Positions 8,496-17,131 of a DNA stretch of 64,000 nucleotides are shown here, in pieces. The stretch lies in the NCBI RefSeq assembly GCF_003574315.2, contig NZ_AP025739.1, positions 744,001 through 808,000 on the forward strand, in the 5' to 3' direction. Below the pieces are notes generated by a model that was not told the DNA's origin, made no database searches, and was given only the letters and a program-made list of their open reading frames with translations. The position numbers were made by a program, and so were the translations under genes. This stretch comes from Capsulimonas corticalis. Its GTDB lineage: Bacteria; Armatimonadota; Armatimonadia; Armatimonadales; Capsulimonadaceae. Within the stretch, counting starts at the first letter, position 1. Every line of letters begins with the position of its first letter.

Positions 8496-11400
8496 ATGGA
8501 CTCGCCCCAGGCGCATTGGAGATTTGAGCTGCTGGGCGCAATGCGCGGGCGGCTTGGCGATCACGTTCTGGAGCGTTTTCAAACACAGAAAACGGCCGCG
8601 CTGCTGGCGTATCTGGCGTATTACCCGGAGCGCCGCCACACGCGCGAATCGCTGGTGGATATCCTCTGGCCGAACGCGGATCTGGACGCCGGGCGGAACC
8701 GGCTGTCTCAGGCGGTCGGGTGGCTTCGCGCGCAGCTGGAGCCGCCGGGCTCTCCCCGGGGCGGGGTTCTTCTTGCCGACCGTCAAAGCGTCGGCCTCAA
8801 TCCTCCATCGTTTGTCACCGATGTCTCCCAGTTCGAAGCGGCGATCCACGCGGGAGCGGCGTCCGAGGATTCCGCTCCCATGGACGAGCGGCGGCGAGCG
8901 GCGCTTCAGCAGGCAGTCGCGCTTTACCACGGCGATCTGCTCCCCGGGCATTACGACGACTGGGCGCTCGCCGAACGCGCCCGGCTGCTCGGACTTTATC
9001 TTCCTGCCCTGCGCCGTCTGATCGAAGACTATGAACGGCGCCAGGAATGGGACCGCGCCCTGGACTACGCCCGGCGCGCCCTGGCCGCCGATCCCCTCGC
9101 CGAAGAATTGCATGGCGATCTCATGCGCCTGCTCGCCGCCTCCGGGCAGCCGGCCGCCGCGCTCCGGCAGTTCAAGGAAATGGAGCGGCTGCTCGCCAAA
9201 GAACTGGGCGACGAACCCTCCGCCGCGTCTCGCCAGCTGATCGCGGACCTTCGACGCATCGCCCCATCGCCCAGGACCGCGCCGGCGGCGAAACGCGGCG
9301 CCGCGCTTCCCTTGCAGATGACGCGCTTTTTCGGACGCGAAACGGAAATCGCGCAGGTGCGCGCCCTGATCGAAACCGGCGGCGCTCGATTGGTGACGCT
9401 CGCCGGGATGGGCGGCGCAGGCAAGACACGGATGGCGATCGAGACCGCCACGCGGCTCAGCGCGCACTTTCAGGACGCGGTGTTCTTCGCGCCGCTCGCG
9501 GACCTCAATGATGCGCGCCTGATCCCGAGCGTCCTCGCCGACCTCCTGACGCTGCCGGCGAGCGGCGATTCGATGCCGCTGGAGCGCGTGGCGTCCGCGC
9601 TGTCGGCGCGCCCCTCTCTGCTTGTGCTGGACAACCTGGAGCACTTGATCGACGAGGCGCCGCCGCTGATCCGGACTTTACTGGAACTCGCGCCGTCGCT
9701 GACGATCCTTGTCACCTCGCGCCAGCGGCTCAACCTGGACGGCGAACGGGAGATCGACGTGCCGCCGCTGGCCGCGCCGACCGAGGAGCTGTCCGCCGCT
9801 CCTCCGGACGCGGCGCTGGAGCGTCTGACGCGCATCGACAGCGTGCGCTTGTTCGTCGACCGCGCCCAGTCCGTCCGCCCCTCATTCGCGCTGACGCCGC
9901 AAAACGCCGAGGATATCGCCCGGCTTTGCGCGCGCCTCGACGGTCTACCCCTCGCCATTGAGCTGTGCGCGGCGTGGGCGCAGACATTGACGCCCGCCCA
10001 AATGCTGGCGCACCTGACACGCCGCTTCGATCTTCTGGTCAGCCGGCGCACGGACATCACGCCGCGTCACCGCACGCTTCGGGCGACGCTGGAGTACAGC
10101 TACCTGCTGCTTCCCCCCGATCTTCAGGATTTCTTTATCCGTCTCTCGGTGTTTCGCGGCGGCTGGACTCTGGACGCGGCGACGGCGATCTGCCGGGACG
10201 TCCCCGAGCAGGGAGCCCTCTCGACCCTTGAGGCGATCACGGAGATGCACGAGCGATCACTCGTCGCGGCGGAGGAAGTCAATGGGGAGATGCGCTACCG
10301 GATGCTGGAAACACTGCGCGAGTTTGCGGTGGAGCAGTGGACGATGGCCGTGGAAGGCCCGCTCCAGCAGCGACACGCCGAGTTCTTCCTGGCGCTGGCC
10401 GAACAGGCTGAGCCGCATTTGGCGTCTCCCGAGCAAGCCGCGTGGTTTGCGCGCCTGGAGGCTGAACACGACAACCTGCGCGCCGCGCTGGACTGGCTGA
10501 TCGCGCGTCAGGATGAGGACAAGGGCCTGCGCATGGCGGTCGCGCTTTCCAAGTTTTGGGAGATGCGCGGTTATCTTCGCGAAGCGCAGCAGTGGCTGGA
10601 GCGTCTGCGGAATCTGCCCTCCCACGTTCCGCAGGACAATCTGCGCCTGCGCGCCAGAGCCCTGAACGCCTACGCGGTTTCGCTTCAGGGTCTGACCGAT
10701 CTCACCCAGGCGGAGATTTACGCCCGCGAAGCCCTCGCGGCCTGGCGGACTCTGGACGACGCCTCGGGCATGGCGGGCTCTCTGGAGATACTGGGCGAGA
10801 TCGCGATGATGCATGAAGATTATGGGCCGGCGGTGCGTCTCCTGGAAGAAGCTCGATCGCTGGCGCATGGCGCCGGCGACCAGGTGATGACCGCCAGCGC
10901 CGTCCACAGCCTTGGGCGGATCGCGCTCGCGCGAGAGAACTGGACGGAGGCCTGGAGCAATCTGTCGGAAAGCCTGCGCCTGCACCGGACGTTGGGCGAC
11001 CAGAACAAGGCGGCCGCAGCGCTGAACAACCTGGGATTGGTGGCGCGCTATCGCGGCGAACTGATGGCGGCGCGCGATCTGCTAGGGCAGGCCCTCTCCG
11101 AACATCAAAAATTGGGGGACCGCCACCGGGTGGCGATCTCCCAGCTGAACCTCGGGACGGTAAACCGACTTGACGGTCAGTACGGCGACGCGCTGGCGGC
11201 GCTGACGCAGGCGACAACGCTGGCCCTTGAGATCGACGACCGGCGCGTTCAGGCCTGGTGTATCAAGGAGATCGGACACCTCGCATGCGCCGAGGGGCGG
11301 TTCGAGCAGGGGATGCGCCTGCTGTCGGCGTCGGAAAGCCTGCGGAAGGCGCTGGGGATCTCCTTCAGTCCCGCCGATCCGGACGAACTGGACCGGGATA

Positions 11401-11513
11401 CGGCGCTGGGCAAAGCCGCCCTCGGCGACGCCGGCTTCGCGGCGGCCTGGACGGCGGGGGGCGCGCTCTCAGCGACGGACGCCATTGAAGAAGGCCGCGC
11501 GAACCGCGTATAA
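8496..11513 (+). CDS. AfsR/SARP-like STAND transcriptional regulator (BTAD + NB-ARC + TPR)
   Basis: 1005 residues. Residues 1-100 look like an OmpR-type winged helix (QTQKTAALLAYLAYYP, RESLVDILWP), and 100-250 like a bacterial transcriptional activator domain of TPR helices (LDYARRALAADPLAEELHGDLMR-like). An NB-ARC ATPase follows: Walker A GMGGAGKT near residue 305, Walker B LLVLDNLEHL, an ILVTSRQRL sensor, and LPLAIELCAAWA. The C-terminal ~400 residues are helical TPR repeats. By analogy with AfsR and MalT-like STANDs it should switch from an ADP-bound closed form to an ATP-bound oligomer on a signal and activate genes. Its targets are unknown; it is transcribed alone, downstream of the family A hairpin. 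The ATG at 8496 lies 17 bp after a TAAAAT-like box. Confidence 0.85.
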   Translation: MDSPQAHWRFELLGAMRGRLGDHVLERFQTQKTAALLAYLAYYPERRHTRESLVDILWPNADLDAGRNRLSQAVGWLRAQLEPPGSPRGGVLLADRQSVGLNPPSFVTDVSQFEAAIHAGAASEDSAPMDERRRAALQQAVALYHGDLLPGHYDDWALAERARLLGLYLPALRRLIEDYERRQEWDRALDYARRALAADPLAEELHGDLMRLLAASGQPAAALRQFKEMERLLAKELGDEPSAASRQLIADLRRIAPSPRTAPAAKRGAALPLQMTRFFGRETEIAQVRALIETGGARLVTLAGMGGAGKTRMAIETATRLSAHFQDAVFFAPLADLNDARLIPSVLADLLTLPASGDSMPLERVASALSARPSLLVLDNLEHLIDEAPPLIRTLLELAPSLTILVTSRQRLNLDGEREIDVPPLAAPTEELSAAPPDAALERLTRIDSVRLFVDRAQSVRPSFALTPQNAEDIARLCARLDGLPLAIELCAAWAQTLTPAQMLAHLTRRFDLLVSRRTDITPRHRTLRATLEYSYLLLPPDLQDFFIRLSVFRGGWTLDAATAICRDVPEQGALSTLEAITEMHERSLVAAEEVNGEMRYRMLETLREFAVEQWTMAVEGPLQQRHAEFFLALAEQAEPHLASPEQAAWFARLEAEHDNLRAALDWLIARQDEDKGLRMAVALSKFWEMRGYLREAQQWLERLRNLPSHVPQDNLRLRARALNAYAVSLQGLTDLTQAEIYAREALAAWRTLDDASGMAGSLEILGEIAMMHEDYGPAVRLLEEARSLAHGAGDQVMTASAVHSLGRIALARENWTEAWSNLSESLRLHRTLGDQNKAAAALNNLGLVARYRGELMAARDLLGQALSEHQKLGDRHRVAISQLNLGTVNRLDGQYGDALAALTQATTLALEIDDRRVQAWCIKEIGHLACAEGRFEQGMRLLSASESLRKALGISFSPADPDELDRDTALGKAALGDAGFAAAWTAGGALSATDAIEEGRANRV

Positions 11514-11584
11514 TTGCGGGGTTCCGCAAAAAATCACTCAAAAATCCTCTTCCATCCGCAGATTTAAGAGTTATCGTCTGTCCA

Positions 11585-11626
11585 TTTGGGAGTCTTTTGG
11601 GAGCGCGCCCGTATAATACTCCCAAC
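11585..11626 (+). promoter_or_regulatory. Promoter with phased TTTGGGAG boxes upstream of prepilin 2
   Basis: TATAAT at 11612-11617 is preceded by two TTTGGGAG boxes (11585-11592 and 11596-11603), 11 bp apart. No good -35 is present, and an inverted CTCCCAA follows at 11619-11625. A very similar arrangement (TTTGGGAG, TTTGAG and TATACT with the same 20-bp offset) occurs at 14370-14402. This suggests activator-dependent promoters sharing a regulator. The rest of 11514-11839 is a long leader containing a small upstream ORF and an AT-rich hairpin (GTTTTACT/AGTAAAAC, about 11702-11730). Confidence 0.5.
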
Positions 11627-11765
11627 ACGCTCCAAGAGCGCTCGGCGAAGCGGCCGAGACAAAACCAAACCGCAAGGGTGCGGCAAACTCATAAAAAGCG
11701 AGTTTTACTACTAACTAATAAGTAAAACACCAACGCGGCTGACCGGACAACAGGAGGCCCAGACG

Positions 11766-11843
11766 ATGCGCGAACGTTCGCGCCGCGCTCGCCCCTTAAG
11801 TTCACGGCTCAGTTTATCTTTTACGCAAAGGAAACTTTTATGA
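11766..11843 (+). CDS. Possible 25-codon leader ORF coupled to prepilin 2
   Basis: AGGAGG (11752-11757) sits 8 nt before ATG 11766. The reading frame runs 25 codons with seven Arg (begins [11 protein letters not shown]) and its TGA at 11841 overlaps the prepilin ATG at 11840 (ATGA). The SD is the best in this leader. It could be a regulatory leader peptide that sets prepilin translation. No homology can be seen for so short a peptide. Confidence 0.4.
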   Translation: MRERSRRARPLSSRLSLSFTQRKLL

Positions 11844-12610
11844 CACGCACCAAATCGTCCAGCCTCCGATCTCGCCGATTGGGATTTACCCTGATTGAGC
11901 TCCTCGTCGTCATAGCCATCATCGCGATTCTCGCCGCCGTTCTCTTCCCGGTGTTCGCACAGGCTCGTGAAAAGGCTCGCCAGATCACCTGCTCCTCCAA
12001 CCTGAAACAAGTTGGGACAGCGACTCTGATGTATATGCAGGACAATGACGAAAATTTATTCCCGTTCGTCATTACCGACGGAGCGACAGGAATGCCGATT
12101 TTCTGGGACGGTGAGGCGGACTTCTCCCAGAACCCAATCGGCTTCAATCCCTCCAAGGGACTGCTTCAGCCTTATATCAAGACAGCGGGCGTCGCGAACT
12201 GCATGGATGCGGAAAGCATGCCGGTGGTCGCGGGAAACATTCCCAGCTTTGCTTATGGCGTCAATGAATTCCTGATGCCTGGCGACCTCTCCAATATCAA
12301 CGACCACGATGTGGACAAGCCCGCCGAGACGATCTATATCGCGGACTCCGCGACGGGATATCAGGATAAAATCTACCGCAACAATATCCTCTACCCGCAC
12401 GAGCCCATGGTCCACGCCCGGCACGGCGGCGACACCGCCAACATTCTCTGGTTTGATGGACATGTGAAGTCCTCTAAGATCACAACGAGCCCGACGGATC
12501 ATTACGAAACCGCCGCATGGTACGCGGCGAACCATCTCGGCAGCCTCAATCCCTCGTCGTCCGTCAGCACGGACCGGGATTACTACTACAAACTGCAAAA
12601 GGGCGGTTAG
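11840..12610 (+). CDS. DUF1559 prepilin-like protein 2
   Basis: 256 residues. After a 14-residue basic leader the cleavage motif [20 protein letters not shown] is followed by [20 protein letters not shown], as in the prepilin at 954. The C-terminal H-X(n)-DG block is [14 protein letters not shown]. The start ATG has AAAGGAAA 7-8 nt upstream and overlaps the stop of the small upstream ORF. These proteins are thought to be secreted pseudopilins, but their function in Armatimonadota is not established. It is followed by a hairpin and a TlpA-like gene, which appears to be transcribed separately. Confidence 0.9.
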   Translation: MTRTKSSSLRSRRLGFTLIELLVVIAIIAILAAVLFPVFAQAREKARQITCSSNLKQVGTATLMYMQDNDENLFPFVITDGATGMPIFWDGEADFSQNPIGFNPSKGLLQPYIKTAGVANCMDAESMPVVAGNIPSFAYGVNEFLMPGDLSNINDHDVDKPAETIYIADSATGYQDKIYRNNILYPHEPMVHARHGGDTANILWFDGHVKSSKITTSPTDHYETAAWYAANHLGSLNPSSSVSTDRDYYYKLQKGG

Positions 12611-12665
12611 CAAATCGGACAATAGCCTCCGATGCTCGGCGACGCGCATATCTTCTCACGGAGCC

Positions 12666-12694
12666 TGTCCGGGACAATGATCTTGTCCCGGACA
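12666..12694 (+). terminator. 11-bp perfect hairpin after prepilin 2
   Basis: TGTCCGGGACA (12666-12676) and TGTCCCGGACA (12684-12694) pair perfectly around a 7-nt loop. There is no U-tract, so it acts as a terminator only with help, or as a 3'-end stabiliser. Confidence 0.5.
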
Positions 12695-12757
12695 TGAGAA
12701 ACCCGCTTGAGCGCCGCCGGCGCCTTTCTTCCACGCCGCTTCAAAGGATCTGTACGT

Positions 12758-13966
12758 ATGAGTATCCCACCATCTCGCCGGACGCTGCGCGCCGCCGGCG
12801 TTCTCGCGACGTTCTCCGCGCTGTGCGCCGCGCTTCCCGCGCAGGCCGCTCCCGTTTCCCCGATCGCTCAGGCGAAGACGGTCCATATGACGGGAACGTT
12901 CTCGATGGGAGGGCAGGACGGCAAGCGGATTCCGGTCTACCAGATTAAGGCGGATATCGCCAGGCCGGCCTCATTTCATGTCGTGATGACGCCCGCGTCC
13001 CGAAAGGGAGAAAGTCCGTCGGCGCTGATTAGCGACGGCAAGGTCGCGCATGAGGTCAACGGCTTCCAGCACACGTATCAAACGATCGACGTTCCGAAAA
13101 TGGGCGCCGAGCCGCCGGCGTCGGAGATCAGTCATCTGTCCGGACTCGATGTGATCTGGACACTGGGAGCCGGCCCGGCGTCGCCCAATATCCACCGCGC
13201 CGTCCGCGCCGAAACGCTCGACGGGCGCGCGATGACGCTGCGGACCGACACCTACCCGGCGCGTTCGTTTGGAGGACATCCTCCGATCACGGAGATCCGC
13301 AAGCTCTGGAGCGACGCCAAGACCGGGCTCCCGTATCGCAGCGCCACCTATGTCGTTCAGGACGGCAAGACCCATCAGGAAGACCAGATGGACTTCCACG
13401 CGTGGACGGTCGGTAAACCCATCGCCGCCGCGCGGTTCGCCTGGGCGCCGCCTGCGGACGCCAAGGAATACATCGCGCCGAAACTGCTCGCCGTGGGAAC
13501 GCCCGCGCCGGACTTCGCCGCGACCGCGCCCGACGGGACATCCGTCAAGCTCTCGGATTACAAGGGCAAGATCGTCGTGGTCGATTTCTGGGCGACCTGG
13601 TGCGGACCGTGCCAGGCCAGTATGCCGCATCTGGAGCATGTCTATCAGCAGGTCAAGGATAAAGACGTGGCCGTACTCGCCGTCTGCGTCTGGGACACGA
13701 AGCCCGAATACGACAAATGGGTTGCCGCGAAGAAGAGCGTTTACAGCTTCCCGACGGCGTTTGATCCCGCCGGACGCGGCGACAAGAGCATCGCCGGCGG
13801 GCTTTACAAAGTCGCGGGCATTCCCACCCAGTACGTGATCGACAAAGACGGCAAGATCGCGGCGGCCTATACCGGCTTTACCGAAGGCGCGCATCCATTG
13901 GAGGACGCTCTCCACTCGCTGAACGTAGAGATCGCCGCGCCGGCCAAAAGCGCCTCCGCGCGATAA
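12758..13966 (+). CDS. Exported TlpA-like thioredoxin with N-terminal LolA/DUF2092-like domain (paralogue 2)
   Basis: 402 residues with the same architecture as the proteins at 6885 and 15359. The signal peptide starts MSIPPSRRTLRAAG and is cut near AQAA; a beta-rich domain contains LISDGKVAHEVNGF and RKLWSDAKTGLPYRS; the C-terminal TlpA domain has WATWCGPCQASMPHLEHV and AGIPTQYVIDKDGK. ATG 12758 is chosen because AAAGGA lies 9 nt upstream and it starts a proper signal peptide; upstream in-frame codons have no SD. A 128-bp stretch over the thioredoxin active site (13478-13605) is identical to paralogue 3. DUF2283 follows after 16 bp. Confidence 0.83.
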   Translation: MSIPPSRRTLRAAGVLATFSALCAALPAQAAPVSPIAQAKTVHMTGTFSMGGQDGKRIPVYQIKADIARPASFHVVMTPASRKGESPSALISDGKVAHEVNGFQHTYQTIDVPKMGAEPPASEISHLSGLDVIWTLGAGPASPNIHRAVRAETLDGRAMTLRTDTYPARSFGGHPPITEIRKLWSDAKTGLPYRSATYVVQDGKTHQEDQMDFHAWTVGKPIAAARFAWAPPADAKEYIAPKLLAVGTPAPDFAATAPDGTSVKLSDYKGKIVVVDFWATWCGPCQASMPHLEHVYQQVKDKDVAVLAVCVWDTKPEYDKWVAAKKSVYSFPTAFDPAGRGDKSIAGGLYKVAGIPTQYVIDKDGKIAAAYTGFTEGAHPLEDALHSLNVEIAAPAKSASAR

Positions 13967-13982
13967 GGGAAGTCGAACGCCA

Positions 13983-14207
13983 ATGAAAGTGACCTACAAT
14001 CCCGACGAAGACAAGCTTCGTATCTTGTTCTGCAACGCGCCCATTCAAGAAAGCGAGGCGCACCGCGCCGGGCTGATTCTGGATTACGACCAGAATGGAC
14101 GAATCGTCGGCCTGGAGCTAAGCGGCGCCTCCGCGCATATCTCGCGCCCCCACACCGTCGACTTCGCCGAACGCTCACCGGAAGGGGATCTCACGGCTTC
14201 CCGATAG
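13983..14207 (+). CDS. DUF2283 family small protein
   Basis: 74 residues. MKVTYNPDEDKLRILF and ILDYDQNGRIVGLELSGAS are the two hallmarks of DUF2283, a family of small proteins of unknown function often found near toxin-antitoxin genes. AAGGGAAG lies about 8 nt before the ATG. It starts 16 bp after the TlpA-like gene and could be co-transcribed. A broken copy of its 3' half lies at 14432-14530. Confidence 0.82.
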   Translation: MKVTYNPDEDKLRILFCNAPIQESEAHRAGLILDYDQNGRIVGLELSGASAHISRPHTVDFAERSPEGDLTASR

Positions 14208-14369
14208 CAATGACAATATCCGATAAGCGGGCGCCCGCTTATCGGAAATATGACAATCTTCCCATAGCGCTCTCATTCGGCGTTTGCCGAATAAGATCCG
14301 CCTCTTCGCAAATCCCCGCCGCTCATCCACGCGATATCCCTGTGCATTTTAAGAGTCACGTAAGAGTAA

Positions 14370-14402
14370 TTTGGGAGTTGTTTGAGTATCGCTTTGTATA
14401 CT
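14370..14402 (+). promoter_or_regulatory. Second TTTGGGAG-type promoter, upstream of the racemase
   Basis: TTTGGGAG (14370-14377) and TTTGAG (14381-14386) lie 11 bp apart, 20 bp ahead of TATACT (14397-14402). Box spacing and flanks (TTTAAGAGT upstream, GCTCCAA downstream) match the promoter of prepilin 2 at 11585-11626. It could drive the racemase 171 bp downstream. This copy directly precedes the DUF2283 remnant. Confidence 0.4.
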
Positions 14403-14431
14403 GTAACCTCGCGTGCTCCAAAAGACGGAAT

Positions 14432-14530
14432 TATGACCGAAATGGGAAGATCGTTGGGCTTGAGCTGAGCGACGCCTCCAAACGCCTGTCTTGCCCCTAG
14501 ACCGTGGACTTCGCCGCGCGGACCTTCGCG
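14432..14530 (+). pseudogene. 3' fragment of a duplicated DUF2283 gene
   Basis: The + frame reads YDRNGKIVGLELSDAS, then a stop where the intact gene has a His codon, then TVDFAAR. This parallels YDQNGRIVGLELSGAS and TVDFAER of the gene at 13983-14207. The 5' half is absent and replaced by promoter-like sequence. It is a decayed partial duplication. The rest of the 365-bp gap holds the promoter-like boxes at 14370-14402. Confidence 0.75.
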
Positions 14531-14572
14531 ATGGCGTCCAGCGCCCCACACGCCGAGAAAAGATAGAACGTC

Positions 14573-15322
14573 ATGAAAGCCATCGGATTGATCGGCGGAA
14601 TGAGCTGGGAAAGCACCGCCGTCTACTATCAGCAGATCAACCAGGCGGTGCGCGAGCAGATGGGCGGGCTCCACTCCGCCGAGATCGTGATGCACTCCTG
14701 CGATTTCGCCGAGATCGTCGCGCTCCAGCAGCAAGGCCACTGGGACGCCATGGCCGGCAAGCTGGCGGCGGCGGCGCAGGCTCTGGAGCGCGCCGGCGCG
14801 GGGTGCGTCGCCATCTGCACGAACACGATGCACAAGGTCGCCCCGGAAGTCCAGGCGGCGGTCAATATTCCATTGATCGATATCCGGGACGTCACCGGCG
14901 AAGCGATCGAGACCGACGGTCTGCATACGGTCGGCCTGCTCGGAACCCGCTATACGATGGAGCAAGAATTCTTTCGGGCCCATCTGGCCCGCGAGTGGGG
15001 CTTGAAGGTGCTGACGCCGCCCGAATCGATGCATGGCGTGGTCCATGAGATCATCTTCGGCGAGCTGTGCCAGGGAATCGTCAATCCTCCCAATCGCATT
15101 CGGATGACGGAGATCATCTCGGAGATGGCTGGACGCGGAGCGCAGGGAATTATTCTGGGCTGCACGGAGTTAATGCTGTTACTGGGCCAGGACGATTCGC
15201 CGCTGCCGCTCTATGACACCACGACCCTGCATGCCCGCGCCCTGGTGTCTCACGCCATGGGAGGGGAAGCGCCCGGAGCGCGCGTCCTTCCGGCGACGCA
15301 TCCCATGCTCGCCGCCGTTTAG
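14573..15322 (+). CDS. Aspartate/glutamate racemase family protein
   Basis: 249 residues, the usual length for the Asp/Glu racemase (RacX/YgeA-like) family. IGLIGGMSWEST is the family N-terminus. The two catalytic Cys sit in ICTNTMHK (C82) and ILGCTELMLLL (C197), one on each side of the substrate. The family interconverts D and L amino acids (aspartate or others) without cofactor in the cytosol, supplying D-amino acids for the wall or for signalling. The exact substrate cannot be assigned. Its gene lies between two TlpA-like genes but seems independent of them. Confidence 0.9.
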   Translation: MKAIGLIGGMSWESTAVYYQQINQAVREQMGGLHSAEIVMHSCDFAEIVALQQQGHWDAMAGKLAAAAQALERAGAGCVAICTNTMHKVAPEVQAAVNIPLIDIRDVTGEAIETDGLHTVGLLGTRYTMEQEFFRAHLAREWGLKVLTPPESMHGVVHEIIFGELCQGIVNPPNRIRMTEIISEMAGRGAQGIILGCTELMLLLGQDDSPLPLYDTTTLHARALVSHAMGGEAPGARVLPATHPMLAAV

Positions 15323-15358
15323 ACGATTTCGCCCGCGCTTACGAAAGGGTTCGAACTG

Positions 15359-16558
15359 ATGTCGCTCACCACATCCCAGAAGGCGCTGCGCGCCGCCGGC
15401 GCACTTGGCGCTTTGGCCGCTGTGACGGCCGCGCTTCCCGCGCTGGCCGCCCCCAAGACCGAGATGGAAACCGCCAAGACGCTGCACGCCACGGAGACGT
15501 TCTCCATTCAGAGCGGCGATAAGGTCACCACGATCTTCAACATGGAGACCTACTTCTCCAAGCCCTCGTCCGTTCGGGTGGAGCTCAATACCATCCCGCA
15601 GCCGGGGGATCCGCCCAAGAAGACATCCCTCTTTGTCACGGCCGGCAAGGAGGGTCATGAGTATAACGGCTTCACCGGCATGTACAAGGTCATCGATGCG
15701 CCGAAGCCCGGCCAGGCGCCGAAATCCGATTTGGGCGATATGGCGGGAATCCGTCTGATCCTCGACCCTCAGAGCCCCGCGCCGGCCGGCGCGAAACGAA
15801 CGCTGGGCACCGACACGATCGACGGCGCCGCGATGGTTCTGCACACGGATGTCAGCCCGGATCCCCACAATCCCGCATCGACCGTGACCGAGAAGCTCTG
15901 GACCGACGCCAAGACCGGCCTGCCCCGCCGCCGAGCGATTTACCTCGTGCGGGGCGCCGCGCCCTTCGTGCAGCAGCAAACGGATTTCGTCTCCTGGACC
16001 GTCGACAAGCCGATCGACGCGAAGCAGTTCGCCTGGGCCGCGCCCGAAGGCGCCAAGCTTTTCGAAGAACCGAAACTGCTCGCCGTGGGAACGCCCGCGC
16101 CGGACTTCGCCGCGACCGCGCCCGACGGGACATCCGTCAAGCTCTCGGATTACAAGGGCAAGATCGTCGTGGTCGATTTCTGGGCGACCTGGTGCGGCCC
16201 CTGCCAGGCCAGTATGCCCCATCTGGAATCCGTGTACAAGCAGGTAAAATATCAAGATGTCGTCGTCCTGGGGATCTGCGTTCTGGACAAGAAGCCGGCG
16301 TACGACAAATGGGTGGCCGATAAGAAGGACGTTTATTCCTTTATCACGGCCTACGATCCCGCCGGACGCGGCGACAACAGCATCTCCAGCAGTCTCTACA
16401 AGGTCACGGGCATCCCGACACAGTACATCATCGGCAAGGACGGCAATATCGCCGCCACCACCGAAGGATACGGCGACGGCGATCACCGGCTGGAAGAAGC
16501 TCTGGGTAAAATGGGCGTAAATGTGAAACCGGAAGCCAAGACCGCATCTTCCAAGTAG
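15359..16558 (+). CDS. Exported TlpA-like thioredoxin with N-terminal LolA/DUF2092-like domain (paralogue 3)
   Basis: 399 residues. Signal peptide MSLTTSQKALRAAG... cut near ALA, then a beta-rich domain (FVTAGKEGHEYNGF, EKLWTDAKTGLPRRR), then a TlpA domain with WATWCGPCQASMPHL and TGIPTQYIIGKDGN. Bases 16070-16197 are identical to 13478-13605 of paralogue 2, while flanking sequence has diverged, which points to gene conversion. GAAAGG precedes the ATG. It lies 94 bp upstream of the DsbD-alpha-like gene, so DsbD may be its electron donor. Confidence 0.83.
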   Translation: MSLTTSQKALRAAGALGALAAVTAALPALAAPKTEMETAKTLHATETFSIQSGDKVTTIFNMETYFSKPSSVRVELNTIPQPGDPPKKTSLFVTAGKEGHEYNGFTGMYKVIDAPKPGQAPKSDLGDMAGIRLILDPQSPAPAGAKRTLGTDTIDGAAMVLHTDVSPDPHNPASTVTEKLWTDAKTGLPRRRAIYLVRGAAPFVQQQTDFVSWTVDKPIDAKQFAWAAPEGAKLFEEPKLLAVGTPAPDFAATAPDGTSVKLSDYKGKIVVVDFWATWCGPCQASMPHLESVYKQVKYQDVVVLGICVLDKKPAYDKWVADKKDVYSFITAYDPAGRGDNSISSSLYKVTGIPTQYIIGKDGNIAATTEGYGDGDHRLEEALGKMGVNVKPEAKTASSK

Positions 16559-16651
16559 CGACGCCGGCGGGGTAACATAGGAACATTGGATTGCGTATTG
16601 ATGTCTGACGATGGACGCGGACGCGACGTCTACTGAGAGGGAATTTATTTT

Positions 16652-17131
16652 ATGATCCGACGATCTTTTGCCGCCGCCGCGCTGATCGCGACCGCCGCGG
16701 TCACGATGCCCGCTCAGGCGCAAATGCCGGGCGCGAATGTCGCCAAGGTGACGGCGGCCGCGAAGCCGTCCGCCGCATCGCATGGCCGCAAGGGCGTGCT
16801 GGCGATCACCATCGCCGTTTCTCCCGGCTTCCATGTGAACGCGAACAAGCCCAACGACCCGGACCTGATCCCGACCGTCTTCACGGCGCAGAGCACGCCC
16901 GGCGTCACCTTCGGCGCGCCGAAGTACCCGGCGGCGAAGTCCATCACCGTCACTTATGAGAAGAAGCCGATGCTGGTGTACCAGGGCAGCGCCGTAATCC
17001 TGGTTCCCTACACGGTTTCCAAGCCCGGCAAGGTCGTCCTGAAGGGCTCGCTCGGGTTCCAGGGCTGCAACGCATCCAGCTGCTTCCCGCCGGACAGCGC
17101 GCCCGTGACCGCAACGGTAACCGTAAAATGA
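16652..17131 (+). CDS. Free-standing DsbD alpha-domain-like exported protein
   Basis: 159 residues with a signal peptide (MIRRSFAAAALIATAAV..., cut near AQA). The body reads as an immunoglobulin-like DsbD N-terminal domain, with PGFHVNANKPNDPDLIPTVF and the paired cysteines GCNASSCFPPD, equivalent to the C-x4-C of DsbD-alpha. In DsbD this domain passes electrons from the membrane domain to periplasmic partners. Its stop overlaps the DsbD start (ATGA, 17128-17131), so the two are translationally coupled and probably work in one thiol relay. Confidence 0.8.
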   Translation: MIRRSFAAAALIATAAVTMPAQAQMPGANVAKVTAAAKPSAASHGRKGVLAITIAVSPGFHVNANKPNDPDLIPTVFTAQSTPGVTFGAPKYPAAKSITVTYEKKPMLVYQGSAVILVPYTVSKPGKVVLKGSLGFQGCNASSCFPPDSAPVTATVTVK

